This document shows, piece by piece, positions 10,572-22,520 of a stretch of 64,000 nucleotides of DNA (positions are counted from its first letter, which is position 1; every line of letters begins with the position of its first letter). The translations under genes were made by a program, and so were the position numbers. This stretch comes from Erodium maritimum (taxonomy: Eukaryota > Streptophyta > Magnoliopsida > Geraniales > Geraniaceae), in NCBI GenBank assembly GCA_963921825.1, contig OY997588.1, positions 54,630,803 through 54,694,802 on the forward strand, given 5' to 3'. The notes below the pieces were generated by a model. The model was not told the DNA's origin. It did no database searches and saw nothing but the letters and a program-made list of their open reading frames with translations.

Positions 10572-13500
10572 ATGGCAAATTCAGCGAACATTAATAGTTT
10601 GTCATTAAAAACCATTCTTGACAGGGTCAAGCTAAATGGGACAAACTATTTGGACTGGTACAGAATTTTGAGGATAGTCCTCAAGTCTGAACGCAAAGAA
10701 TATGTCCTTGACAAGGCTGTCTCTAAGACCATATCAGAGTTACATGAAGTGTCATTAACTGCTGAGAAGAATATCTCAGGGATCTGGGATCCAAGGATAT
10801 TCTGATGGTCAACAAGGGAATTGGAAGTGGCAAGGGCTGGGCCCATGCGCACTTGGCAGGAAAGATGAGACACCTGAGAATGTCTGCTTCTACTGCCAAC
10901 AGCCTGGTCATTGGAACCAGGATTACAGGAAGTTCACGGCTGATCTGAAGAAGGGCAGTGGGACTACGCTTTCATCAAATAGCCTGGATGATCTGAAGAA
11001 GGGCAGTAGGACTGCGCCTTCATCAGGAAACCTGGATGATCTAAGGAAGGGCGGTGGGACCGTGCCTTCATTCGGTATTAACTCTATAGAGCTACATCTC
11101 TCTACTTCCAAAGATTCATGGGTATTAGATACCATGACTGAATCTCACACATGCACTAATATATGGTGGCTGAAAGTAGGAGAGATTTGGAAAGCACGAA
11201 ATGGACCTCAGAGTTGTGGCAATTGCTGTAGGATCCATGAGTCTTGCTTTGCCAAGAGGCCTTGTCTTAGTATTGTATAATGTATATTGCATACCTACTC
11301 TTAGTAGGAATATTATATCTGTATCCGTGTTTGACAAGGAAGGATATAATGTTAATATTGGAAATGGAGTTTTCAATGTTCTATGCAATGATATGTTTTA
11401 TACCAGTACTGACATGGTTGGAGGATTGTACATATTAGATATGGGTAACAATGCCTCAAGTTCTATATATTCCGTTAATACCAAGAGGTCTAAATCCAAC
11501 GATTTAAACCTAACTCTGTTATGGTACTGTCATTTGGGTCGCATAAACAAGAAGCGCCTATCAGCACTTCAGAAGTGCGGGCTTTCGGGTTCATTCGAAT
11601 TCCATTCGATCGATAGGTGCAAGGTTTGTATGATGGGCAAAATGACTAAAGTGCCCTTTATCGATCGCGATGAAAGGGCGGGTGAATTATTGGGGCTGAT
11701 ACACTCGAATGTGTGTAGACCAATAAGTTCACTTGCCAGGAGGGGTTTTAACTACTTTATCACATTTACTGATGATTACAGTAAATATGGTTATGTCTCT
11801 TCGGTGAGACATAAGTCTGAAGCTTTTGATAAATTCAAAGAGTTTAAGACTATAGTAGAAAACCAGCTCGACAAAGGTATTAAGGCACTTCGATTGGATC
11901 GAGGTGGAAAATACTTGACCACAGAGTTATTAGATCATCTAAAAGAGAATGGGATCCTTTTGGAATGGACTCCTCCTAGGTCACTGTAGTTGAAAGGTGT
12001 AGCCAAACGGAGAAATCGGACATTGTTAGACAATGGTCTGTTCCATGATTAGTTGGACTGATCTCCCAATCTCTTTTAGGGGTTTTGCTCTAGAGACGAC
12101 CGCATTCATAGTGAATCGGGCTTCGACGAATGGTGTGGAAGGGACACCATTTTAAAAATGGTACGGGATGATGCCCGCTTTGTCCTTCCTAAAGATTTGT
12201 GGTTGCGAGGCTTATGTGAAACATTTGGTTTCGACTAAGCTCGAACCAAGATCTGAGATATGCACCTTCGTGTGGTATCCCAAAGCAACAAGGGGATACT
12301 ATTTCTACAATCCCAGTGAGAACATGGTGTTCGTCGCTTGGGGTGGGGTCTTTATGGAAAAGAAGTTTTGTTTCCAAAGACGTCATTGGGAGGACTGTGC
12401 ATCTCGAAGAAATTCAGGATGGTACAGATCTGTCTAAACCAATTGGCAACCCAGTAGAAAGGAGCCAGAGATTGTCGTAGAGTAAGAACCAATTCCTGTT
12501 ACAATTCCGGAAGGTCCAAGGCGATTTGAAAGGATCAATCTTCCACCTCCAAGATATGGTATCCGGAGGTGACAATGAAGTCATGGCGGATCACGATGAT
12601 CCAGCCACCTTTCAGGAAGTCGTGGATGGGCCCAACTCCGAGTTATGGCTGGGAGCCATGAGGGAGGAAATGCAATCCATGTCGGACAACCGAGTCTGGG
12701 AACCGGTTGATCCCATCAATGGTGTGAGGACCATAGGATGCAAATGGATCTTCAAGGTGAAGATGGACATGGACGGCAACCCTCTGACCTACAAAGCTCA
12801 ACTGGTGGCGAAAGGTTATAGGCAGATCCAATGGATTGACTATGAGGAAACCTTCTCCTTAGTGGCTATGGTCAAAATCGATCCAAATTCTTCTTGACAT
12901 AACTGCGTATCATAATTACGAGATATGGCAAGTGGATGTCAAAACCGCTTTCCTAAATGGAAATTTGACTGAGTACGTTTGTATGTCTCGGCCCAAAGGT
13001 TTTGACGATCCGAAGAATAAAGGAAAGATTTATAAGTTGTTGAAATCCATTTATGGATTGAAACGAACTTCTCGGAGTTGGATCCTTCGTTTTGATGAAG
13101 CTGTAATTGGATTTGGCTTAATCAAGAACGAGGATGAATCTTGCGTTTATAAGAAGGCTAGTGGGAGCAATATTACCTTTCTGGTTCTCATTGAAAACGA
13201 CATCCCAACCTTGCACGAGACTAAAGCTTGGTTGAGGAAGTGTTCTTCAATAAAGGACTTAGGCGATGCTTCTCATATCTTAAGGATTAAGATATGTAGA
13301 GATCGCACCAAGAGGGTCTTGGATTTAAGTCAGGGAACCTATGTGAACAAAGCATTGAGTAGGTTCTTAATGCTCGATTCAAAGAAAGGACTCTTACCCA
13401 CTAGTCATGGCATTCATCTCAGCAAGACTTAGTGTCCTAAGACACCTGATGAGCTGAAAAGGATGATGAGAATCCTATGCGCCTGGGGGCAGGATCGATC

Positions 13501-14086
13501 ATATATGCCATGACATGTATGAGACCAGACGTCTCGTAAGCCTTATGTTGTACCAGTAGACATCATTCTAACCTGGGGGAAAGATGATGCTGAACTAGTC
13601 GTCGAAGGATGAGTAGACGCTAGTTTTCCAAGACAAATCCAGATGACTTTAGAAGTCAATCAGGATATGTGTTTACGCTGAATGGCAGAGCTTTAGCTGG
13701 GAAAGCGTAAAGCAAGATACCATTGCCGAATCTACGACAGAGGCCAAGTACATGGATGCTGCAGAGGCAGCTAAGGAGGCTATGTGGATTTGGAAATTCA
13801 TGGCAGGGCTGGGTGTAATTAAAAACCCATCCAGTCCGGTGAATCCATTTTGCGACAACACAAGGGCCATTGCGCAAGCTAAAAGCCTAGATCGCATAAC
13901 AAATCCAAACATGTACTGCGGCGTATCCACCTCATCAGATAAATACTGAACTGAGGTGAAGTGAAGATAACCGATATTGCAATAGATGATAACATAGCCA
14001 ACCCTTTGACTAAGGCAGTGTCACTGCCTGAACATGTTAGACATGTAAAGTCGATGGGGACATATTGGAGTTTAGATTGGAACTAG
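10572..14086 (+). pseudogene. Copia B gag-pol polyprotein, multiply disabled
   Basis: ATG at 10572 opens gag, and the frame stays open to a TGA at 10803-10805 after a deletion of the central gag. A zinc knuckle (about 10887) ends in Tyr in place of Cys. Protease reads DTM. A longer joined frame (11201-11989) covers pre-integrase and the integrase core, where the first catalytic Asp is Asn (IHSN) and a TAG follows TPPRSL. Reverse transcriptase (12600-13430) keeps the first Asp (MDVKTAFLNG) but has IEND in place of YVDD. RNase H (13700-14086) reads EAKY where EAEY is usual. The last codons to TAG 14084-14086 are recognisable pol C-terminus. Known family: Ty1/copia; clade not assigned. Confidence 0.92.
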
Positions 14087-14100
14087 GGCAAGTGGGAGAT
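14087..14100 (+). other. Copia B polypurine tract
   Basis: GGCAAGTGGGAGAT abuts the 3' LTR start TGTTAG, as in copy A. Confidence 0.85.
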
Positions 14101-15788
14101 TGTTAGTCTTAGTGCCCGTAGTTCAATCCTAAATGTCCAAATGTATATATCATCGTTAGCAATAAAATTAAAGCGGCTTTTTATTACTTATGTGTTGGAG
14201 TAATATATCGATGTGTGCTCTGATCTATGCCCACCATGCGAATAGAACCATAGATCGAGATAGATCACACTCGATGGGTCCCTAGTCAACAAAGCTTCAC
14301 TAGAAGCGACTAGTATGAAAGATGGCTCTTTATGGCTTACGTTCTGTTAGTCATTGGAATGGGATTCCGGAGTCTGATCATAGATATCATGTGGGACATG
14401 ATATTGGACGACCCGCCCTGAATATGTGCCATAGATTAAGTCATGAACATATTCAGTGTTGTAGCTTGTCTTGTATCCTTAGACCAAGGAGTCTTTGTGA
14501 TCGCTATGTAGTCAACAACTGAGTTTGACCTGAGCCTAACGTTGTCCGTAACAGGGCTTCCATAACGGCCAGGATTGGCTTGGGGACGGGCTACATGAGT
14601 GACACGAAAGGCGGCTAAGGGATTTATCGCTCATACTAAGGTATGGGAAAGATATCGGTTCTCGGCCGCTTGATCGAGAGTGACTGGAAGAATAGCATGG
14701 CCATGCACATGATACTGGGTATCATATCTTCAGTCATCTCACATATCAAGGAACGGTGATTGAGAATAATAAGGATGACGGCTCTATGCCTTATCTCAAT
14801 CAGGATATCGGAGATAAAAGGATAATGACAGGGACGACGGAAAGGTTAGAATCGACAGGGTCCATTCGTTATGTAATGTCGGGCAATACTAAAGTCTCGT
14901 TAGTTGCCACTTAAATAGGATCAAGTAAAATGGGATTTTATGTTGATCTATTGACATGCATAAACCTAAGGGTCACACCGGAGGATGAAACTCATTGACA
15001 CATTTATGGAGAATGGCCAAAAGGGAGTTGTCTCGGGACATGACCAAAACTGAGTTTTGGGTCATGTGCCCGTAAGTGAATAGGACTTTACGGATCGAGA
15101 CAAGGCTTGGAGTCTTGGGATTGATCGCGTCGGATAATGTTGGACATTTCCGGTATGGAAGGCTTGGAGGCGATGAGCGAATCACGGGACCTCGTTGGAA
15201 ATGGCCACGGGCCATGTTCCAAGAGGCCCATGAAAGGCCCATGCAACCAAGGCCCATGGAACTAATTAATCAAGTCTTGATTAATTAGTACTAAGTAAGC
15301 AAGAAAAGGATTAAGGTGTTGGTGATTCACCACCTAACCCAATCTTGTCTTGCCATACTTTGTCCTATTTACACCTTACTTGACACCATACTTGTCCCAT
15401 GCCTTTAGTTGGACAAGTATGGGTTTTGTTATGTTTAAGTCATCTTTTTTCAACATAACAAACACAAGACAAGAATAGGAAACACATTTTCTCTCCCTCT
15501 TCCATGGCCATTTCGGGTTTGGCTAGTTTCCTCCTCCATTTTTGTGTTCTTGAGTCCTCAAAGAGAAGAACTACGTGGCTTTGATTCCCATGTGGATACG
15601 TAGGCGTCTTGGAGACTCAAGCCAATCATTCGTTACCCGGTGTTCTTGTTTTGGTAAGAACTAGTGCTGAATTTTTCTCTTGTGAATCCATTCTTTGTTA
15701 GTTGTTTCATGGTTTTAATCGTCTCTTGGTTTTCCTTGATTTTCCGCTGCGAGTTGGTTCATCTCCAACCCTACCTCGAGACCCAACA
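14101..15788 (+). repeat. Copia B 3' LTR (1688 bp)
   Basis: Begins TGTTAG, ends CAACA, and is followed immediately by the AAGAG target duplicate at 15789-15793. The inverted-repeat cluster is at 15262-15462. Confidence 0.96.
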
Positions 15789-17312
15789 AAGAGACCCTCT
15801 CTTGAATTGGAGATCCTATCTGAACCTCATCAATAACTGCCTCCTTATTGAAGCAACAATCATTGTCTACCAAATTCTTTCCTCCCAGTGAAGTTACTGC
15901 AGCAAGTATCTCAGTGCACTCATTTTGAGTATTTAAACCAGGAGGAGGGGAGATAAGAGGATCTATCTCAGAACTGGAGCTTGTACTTGGCCTTGAATCT
16001 TCCAAAATCCTGAAGGGAGACTGAAGAGGAGGTAAAGAGTTAGCATTGAAAGAGGAAACCCAAAGATTAAATTGCTTGTCCCCCAAAGTGATCTGCACTT
16101 CCTCAGAGATAGGCTTCAACAGAAGAGTATGAATTAAAACAAAGGTAAATTCTAGATCAAATCCCTCCTTGGATCTAGGATGAGTGTAAATGATGTTTCC
16201 AAAATCAATATCTGCAACTTGGAATGATTCCTCACACCACCCATGAAAAGGCAATCCTTGTATTGCCAACCAAACAAATATTCCTCCTTTCAGACATATA
16301 TTTGCTGGGGTACGTATGTATGTGAACCAATCTTGTAACCATTTGCAATCATCAGCCAACAACTCCTTATGAAAAAGATCATCAGGACAGTGCACCATAA
16401 CAACTTTATTACCCATAGATTTAAGAATGATCTCAGAAACCCCTTGAAAGCCAATCTCTTGTTGTATAGCCTCCACACTTAAATTGAGATGTGCTACTGC
16501 CAGATGTGAATTAAGTAACAAGTTGGAATGTGCTGTCACTATAGAACCCTGATGCAAGAAGTCTTCATAGCTCAAAGTAGATTGAAGTTTTGGAGCTGAG
16601 AAGAAGGTGTGAGTAGAGTTAAAAGCTTGAGCTTGCTGAGGAATAGCATTTGTTGTAGATTTTCTTTCCCAGGCCTTTGTGACATATAGTTTGAATTTCC
16701 CAAAAAGAGCCCCATTGAACTTGTGAATGGCCAACTGAAGATGCTCAGATGAGTCAAAGTGTACAAATCCAAACAAACTACCTTTGGAATTTGGTTTTGG
16801 AGCAACTAATGCCTTCTGATAACCTTTTTCTTGAATGAAGATGTTTTGCAGCCATGAAACATGTGCATTTGGTGGTAAATGAAGCACAAATGCTAAAAAA
16901 TTCTCTTGATTCCTGGTTTGGAGAAACTTGGGAATAGAACTAGCCCCTGCCCTGAAAAGAGGCACGCCTCTTCTGATACTCCTTTTTTGATTATAGAAGG
17001 CTTTGTTCTTGTTGGCTACAGGTTGTGAGTTTGGAGTATGATCCGTATCAGAGTTCAATGGTTGAAAGGTTTGTCGTAGAACATTTTTCTCCCATGAAGC
17101 AGTTTGGTGTGTCCCCCTTGCGAGTACTCTTGTGTTATGTCCGAGGAGGAAGCTGGCGAGTTAGCTCTTAACACTCTCTTAGAGGTTGTATGTTTCCTAA
17201 CAAACTCAAAGCCCGGTGGGGGGCCAATCGAAGAAGAAGAGGCGATCCTTTGCTGAGCTTGATTGTGAGCCAACACCTGAAGTCCTGAGAATTCCTCAAC
17301 TGAGAGGCCCAT
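15789..17312 (-). pseudogene. L1 LINE ORF1, N-terminal part (RRM-like), split by copia B
   Basis: The ATG at 17312-17310 precedes a GPPPGFE motif that also opens the ORF1s at 20551 and 34053. An RRM-like nucleic-acid-binding region follows (about 16640-16900; FGFVHF-type RNP motif). The frame shifts near 17056. It then stays open for about 420 codons until the copia B insertion and continues, in frame at the empty site, in 6933-7327. ORF1 proteins of L1 LINEs bind RNA and form the retrotransposition particle. Here the frameshift and the insertion make it non-functional. Confidence 0.85.
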
Positions 17313-17640
17313 TATGTGAAGTTGAGAGAAAACATAGATGAATGTTGGGAAAAGGGAAGGATCAGATCCGGTGGTCCGATGTTTTGTAAACAAAACACCT
17401 TGGACACTACACCGAAGTTGCTTCATAGAGAACTTGATGGAAAAACCGATGCCATTGAGAAACAGGGCAGTTGGTACTGTTGGATGAAGGTTGGTACTGT
17501 TGGATGAAGGTTGCTGATGCTGAGTAGAGAAAAACTGAGGATCTGTAGCGTTGGAGGAGCTCCCACAAGGCCTCAGCAGAACATGATGGAAGTTCCGAAG
17601 CTGAATGATGAAGAAGGAAGGCCAAGATCACCAAGAACAC
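17313..17640 (-). other. 5' leader of the split L1 element (outer boundary uncertain)
   Basis: Sequence upstream of the ORF1 ATG is pyrimidine/purine mixed and not obviously coding. It includes a perfect tandem duplication of 20 bp (17471-17490 and 17491-17510). I cannot place the L1/host junction exactly because the 3' end and its target duplicate are outside the window. Confidence 0.4.
17471..17510. repeat. Perfect 2 x 20-bp tandem duplication
   Basis: TTGGTACTGTTGGATGAAGG occurs twice back to back. It is likely replication slippage within the L1 leader. Confidence 0.9.
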
Positions 17641-18173
17641 CAAGAACTCACTGTAGCATCTTCACCAATGAACACTTTTTTGATAGTATGATGTGGTCAA
17701 TTTTGAATAAAAAGTCTTGTTATGAGATGTTTTTGTTTTTGATTAAGCACAACTTCATGGATTATGCTTCTATATGGAAATAACTTGAGTAAATTGGTAC
17801 AATGTACAAGTCATTAGTATGATATAGTTGAAAATATAATCACTACTTAAAAATGCTCATTAACCTAAGTCATGACATAACAGGAAAAGAAACAAACCCA
17901 AGCCAGGACACCATGCAGAAGATTGCTGACATAAATTTCAATTATTTTAAAATCATATAATAATTTGCATTGAAAAGTAAAATTTTGTTAAGTATAACAT
18001 CTCTTTCCTTCCCATATTAGAGTTTAAGTATTGCATATGAAACCTGCACAATGAATGTAGAGAAAATATATGTGAAGGAGTAACTAAGTTATAAACCTCT
18101 GACACTAAAAATGCTTTATACAAATTATAGCTTCAAGTGTGGCCAACATACAGACAATCGTATGTTAATGTAC
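17641..18173. other. AT-rich DNA, no gene recognised
   Basis: A short plus-strand open stretch ends at 17783 and has no recognisable similarity. The remainder is AT-rich and intron-like, lying on the 3' side of the probable host exon at 18174-18196. Confidence 0.4.
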
Positions 18174-18196
18174 CTCCACCAATTTGACCAGATTTC
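18174..18196 (-). CDS. Probable host exon 4 (23 nt), F-box-like gene
   Basis: On the minus strand an acceptor ending CATGCAG precedes 23 nt that encode GNLVKLVE when joined to the previous exon, and a GTACATT donor follows. The phase (two bases complete the last codon of exon 19462-19566) keeps the frame open, which supports both exons. The next exon downstream is not identified, and the gene may be cut by the L1/copia insertions to the left. Confidence 0.4.
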
Positions 18197-18619
18197 CTGC
18201 ATGGGAGCAACAATTTAGAAAACAACTAAGAGTAAAACGAAAAATAAACATATGCAACAAATGTGTTGCGAAGTGCTGGCTATAAAGTCCTATTGAATTG
18301 TTAGGTTTGTTCGTCCTTAGTGCAATAGACACATTTAGTAAAGTTTGGGTCAACATCGAGATATGTGAAACAACATCATCTATAAATCAATTGCTTGAAG
18401 CCTGAAATAATTAGAACAATAGGTATCATAGTTATAAATTTCGAGACCGATAAAATCATTCAAGATTTGATCGAGATTATTTTAATTTAACAGGAAGATA
18501 ACAGAGACATACAAGGGAAAAAATATTTTACTTTCCCATACGTCTATCTCTTGAACCTACTGCAACTAATGTAACAACTCATTAGATACAACTGAAAACT
18601 AAAATACGGCTACATACTT

Positions 18620-19407
18620 AATCGTGCAGGTAGACAGTCGTAGTCTAACGTATGACATCAATCATAGAGGCTTTTGCCTCTTTTTACTTCTCTGTTGTGT
18701 GTGGGTAGCTCCTTTTAGGTTTGAGTGGTTTGGTGCTTTCCTTTTAGTTCCCTTTAGTTTCTTGCAGGTGTTCTTTGCTCTGGGATGTTCTCTGAAGCTT
18801 TATCCACAGTGGAAATGACCCTCTTCTCATCATCTTTAGATCTGATCTTGATTAGAAGAATTCTCTTGTCTCAGATGGCTCACAAAGGAGTGAATTCAAA
18901 TTGATATCTACTACATTACTGCAAAAGGTTCCTTCCAAGTCCTGTTAGCTCCCAAAGGTTTGGATGCAAGTTGAAGTCTGCTACAAGTCTGCTGCAATAG
19001 AGCTTCGCAAGCCCTGGTTCCCCCCTTTTTGCTGTATTACTTGCCCGGCAAGCAAGCCCTCTTTGCTTGATTACATGGCCTTCAAGCAACCCCTTCGTTT
19101 GAACTTTATCAGCTCCATGGCATCTTCCCGCAAACAAAGCCCTTGTGGTTGGTTTGTGAAGTTCCCTTCCTTGGTCTTGAATTATCCCCTTGAGTTTTAA
19201 CATCTCTTATTCAAAGGAGTACCTTTCCCTTATGTGGTTTAGTAAGGCTAGGTTTCTCTTAGAACTCTTGTATTGCCTTTTTTGTCCCTTGTTGGGTGGT
19301 TTGTTTGTCATCAACAAGGGGTTTTTATTTGTATTTGTATCAACCTCCTCTTTCATCTCGAAAGAGGTTTTTAATCTAGATTTGCTTTGCCGATCAAAAA
19401 AAAAAAA
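18620..19407 (+). mobile_element. L1 3'-end fragment (5'-truncated)
   Basis: It ends in TTGCCGATC plus a 12-A tail (19396-19407), preceded by a stem-loop (CCTCTTTC 19347-19354 with GAAAGAGG 19360-19367). This is the same 3' architecture as the other L1 copies here. I see no RT or endonuclease domain, so this would be a 3'-UTR-only insertion. The left edge is a guess and no convincing target duplication was found. It lies inside the putative third intron of the host gene. Confidence 0.55.
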
Positions 19408-19461
19408 CTCATACACAACAGGTCGAGAAATAGTACCACAATGAAAGTGTGGGAAATATAC

Positions 19462-19566
19462 CATCATCGTCCTCAATGGGACGCTGGAAAATATCCAGCA
19501 TAAGTTCATCTGGGAGATTCTCAAAAAAATCCAGAGTGGGTACCCATCGATAGTCCATAACAAAAC
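19462..19566 (-). CDS. Probable host exon 3 with F-box-like start
   Basis: The minus strand shows a pyrimidine-rich acceptor (TTTTTACGCAG) and 105 nt of open frame. An ATG at 19558-19556 begins MDYRWVPTLDFF followed by ENLPDELMLDIF, which fits the opening of an F-box domain (LPDEL-LEIF pattern); a GTATAT donor follows. F-box proteins are substrate adaptors of SCF ubiquitin ligases. Only the first part of the domain is visible, so the assignment rests on about 12 residues plus consistent splicing phase with 18174-18196. Introns on both sides are filled with L1 insertions. Confidence 0.45.
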
Positions 19567-20189
19567 CTGCGTAAAAACAGAAGAAGATAACATGAAATCA
19601 CACTCAATATTACAACAACTCACAATTCATGTCACCGTTTCACCAAGTAGAAATGAAGCAGTATCCTTTTAGTGAAGACTCATAGTAAATAGTTAGGAGG
19701 ACTGATAAGAGGTTCGCTTTTAAGTTCAATTAAGTAAAGAACTAATTCAAGGTTTGTTTTAAGTTCAGCTGAGAAAACGAAAATTTTAACTTCTCCTAGA
19801 TAATTAAAGTAACCCCTTTTCACAAAAATTATGTACAGGAAAAGTTTTAATGTTTATGGAATGCAGTAGGATCAATACTAAATAAACACATTTCACCTTT
19901 AAATCCTCTTGGTTTCCTAAGATAAAAAAGTTTCTCTTTGGATATAATTAGCTGATATTATCTCTTAATTATAATATGAACTCATCATTTTTAAATTAGG
20001 AACAAAATTAGCTCCAAAGCCAAATCACTTTAAACTTATGAATAGATTGCAAATTTAACTGCAAGAGAGAAGGTTCTAGACCCAAATAATCCCAATATGG
20101 TCTCCGATTCAACATACCCCTAAAATATAACATCAAATCAAGTGAAAATGAGACCGAACAGAGAAAGTTAAATAAATCCCAGAAACAAA
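19567..20189. other. Intron-like AT-rich DNA, no gene recognised
   Basis: No open frame of note. It lies between the F-box-like exon and the plus-strand L1, and would be intron of the minus-strand gene. Confidence 0.4.
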
Positions 20190-20204
20190 CTGTAAAAATA
20201 AATG
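20190..20204. repeat. Target-site duplicate, left, of L1 20205-26855
   Basis: CTGTAAAAATAAATG here and CTGCAAAAATAAATG at 26856-26870 match at 14 of 15 positions and flank the L1 exactly at its poly(A) end. Confidence 0.85.
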
Positions 20205-20550
20205 TTGAAGTTAACGCAAATCATAGGTGACGGAATAATTTTGTACGGCGATAGATTGGATGACGAACATGATTATATGTGATTGTTAAAATTGAGAACT
20301 AATTTTCAACTGTCGCAAAGGTGTTTTTCAGTGGGAAAAGATATACATCAGAAACGCTCTCAAGTGCTACAGTTATGTTCACTGTTCATCTGAGCTTGAA
20401 GGTGTGTTCATGGTGGATTCCGGCCACCGAACCACCTTCTCACTCATTTCTTTCTCTCAACCGTTCCAGGGTAACTGAATCCTTCCTTCTCGCATCGCAT
20501 TGGTAGCTAATTTAGTTTTGGAGGCTCGTACAGTTTCACTCTGTTACAAC

Positions 20551-22520
20551 ATGACTTCATCGTCGGCAACGGGTCCGCCACCGGGGTTTGGGCCATCGGC
20601 CATGGGAAACAGAGATCAAGCTTTGGATGCACTGGGGGGAGATAGACTTCGCTCTGTAGTGGTGGGATCGCGTTCACAAGACACAGGGCAGGGGAGATTT
20701 AGGGTGTTCATTCACAATTTACCGCCAAGAACTTCAAATGTCTGGTTACAAAACCTTTTTCAGGAGTGTGGAGACATCATCTCAGCTGAAACACCTCCCC
20801 ATCCGAATACTCGTGGGAAATGGTTTGGGTTTATCAACTTCAAATCCAAGCAAATCCTTCTCAAAGCAATTCAAATCTTCAACGGTTATTTTTTAAAGGG
20901 TTTTAAACTTTTTGTCGTTGAAGCTTGGGAAAAAGGCTCGACACACTTCAAACCTTCTGTCAAACAAAGGTGGAGGGAGAAGAGAACTGAAACACCATCT
21001 TCTTTCCCCAAAGGAACGGTGGTGGAAGGTCACAGAGACTGGTTGAACCGAGGACATTTGGTTCTTTTACACACTCATCTTTCAGTTGGAGCTATAATGG
21101 AGGACATCCAAGCTACAAGAAGAACTAACCTGTTGATGAAAGCATTGGGAAATAGAGTTGCTTTAATTTTATTTCCCAAGGAGGAGGAAGAATTACAAGC
21201 ATTTCAATAAGAGGAGGTTTGGTTTAAACCTTGGATGACAGTTCTAAAAAACAAGGCTGATCTATATAGGCAAGGTGGGAAATTTACTTGGCTTTCTCTT
21301 CATGGGGTTCCTATGCTTTGTTGTTGTGAGGAAACTTTTAAAGTGTTAGTACAAGATCTAGGATCTTATGTTTGCACACACCCTGTGTCCTTACAAGCAA
21401 ATTCTCTGGAAGCAGCATTTGTATTAATTCATGCACATGAATACCCTAGAGTTTATAAGGAGACTGGTTTGAGTTTGGAAGATCAGAACTACAGTATCAT
21501 GGTCTGCTCAATTGAGGCCACAAACATTCCTCTGATTCTTGCTGATTCTGTCATTGATGTGGACTCTTCTAGCTCTCACAGTACTGATCAATCAAGGAGT
21601 CTTAATGAGGAGGAGGTTGGGGGAGATACATTAACTACTCAGGGTTTAATGGTTGAGAATGTGGGTAGGGAAGTTGGTGAATCTGAAACATTTGCACAGC
21701 AGCAAGATCTTGTCAAGGGCCCAGTCACTCAACAACTGCCTTCTGTTCCTATGATTGAATCATAACAGAATTCATTGCTTGATTATCCTCCTCTCTGTAC
21801 TCAAATGGTTCAAGGCATTGAAGAACGTCCACTAGTTTGCCATTAACCTTCAAAGAAATCCTCATTGTGCCGGACACTTTTCAAAGTGAAAATTCAGGTG
21901 AGTTGGCCACTATTTCGGCAACAGTTGAGTGTCAACCTCTCTTAGCTGTAACAGATGGGACTACTACTGGTTTGGAAAAGAAGAAAAGACCATTGGGAGC
22001 AGATGCCATTAATATGGAGGAACTTCAAACTCCTTCCTTGACAGGTTTGGGCCCCATTGTGCAGAAAACTGTTATCAAAAAACTTGTTTTGGGGGGAATT
22101 AATTCAAATCATGCTTTGGACACTAATTTGAAAGCCTTGGACACTAATATGTCTCCAAACACTAATAGTCCCCTTGTTAATTCTAGTTACATTAGAGGGA
22201 GTGCTACTGTAGCATATAACACAAGGTCCAAAACCAAATTACTACTTCCTTTGATCAAACCATACAGTGGAACTAAACAAGTGTCAAAGGAGAGTAGGGC
22301 TTTCAAGAAAGGTGGAGCTGGGACTTGGGATTACTGTCAAGCATTGGGTCTAAATGCTTATCTTGCTAAGGATCAGGTGATTGAACAATTTGATAAGGCA
22401 AACCAAACTGTACAATTGGAAGCAGACTCAGATGATGAGTTTTGTGATCTTGAAGATGTTGAGGACACATTAGACTCCCCTGTGTTGTTCTTACCTACTC
22501 AAAGATTATCTTCACCATGA
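20551..22520 (+). pseudogene. L1 ORF1 (RRM-like RNA-binding protein), disabled
   Basis: The ATG at 20551 begins MTSSSATGPPPGFG, parallel to the starts of the other two ORF1 copies in this window. An RRM-like domain spans about residues 50-125 (motifs VFIHNLPP and KWFGFINF). A DUF4283-like middle and an acidic, Ser-rich C-terminal region follow. In-frame TAA codons interrupt at 21208-21210 and 21763-21765, and a frameshift occurs near 21800. The final stretch carries YNTRSK and GTWDYCQALGL, also conserved in the L1 at 27456-34304. The stop TGA (22518-22520) overlaps the ORF2 ATG. The role is RNA chaperone and particle formation in retrotransposition. Confidence 0.88.

Larger units (their letters stand above)
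7328..15788 (+). mobile_element. Ty1/copia LTR retrotransposon, copy B, complete, TSD AAGAG
   Basis: The order is 5' LTR 7328-9015, PBS, leader, gag-pol remnant, purine tract and 3' LTR 14101-15788, 8461 bp in total. The 5-bp target duplication AAGAG is present at 7323-7327 and 15789-15793. I find one difference between the two 1688-bp LTRs by eye (position 7561 A, against G in the 3' LTR), so the insertion is recent. It is inserted antisense in an L1 ORF1. The coding region carries the family-wide disabling changes, so proteins must have been supplied by another element. Confidence 0.97.

Noticed and set aside
17511-17783. Plus-strand 90-codon ORF crossing the L1 5' end into flank
   Set aside because: It crosses a repeat/host boundary and contains the L1 leader; no recognisable domain.
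17910-17960. Possible further host exon (minus strand, acceptor ATTTATGTCAG near 17950)
   Set aside because: Would be a 14-nt exon, with no downstream exon in phase.
18600-18620. Target duplication for the L1 3' fragment ending at 19407
   Set aside because: Only weak partial matches to ACTCATACACAAC upstream; no exact duplicate was found.
18964-19203. Plus-strand ORF of 78 codons and minus-strand ORF of 95 codons
   Set aside because: Lies in the L1 3' UTR fragment; no conserved motif and no match to L1 ORFs.
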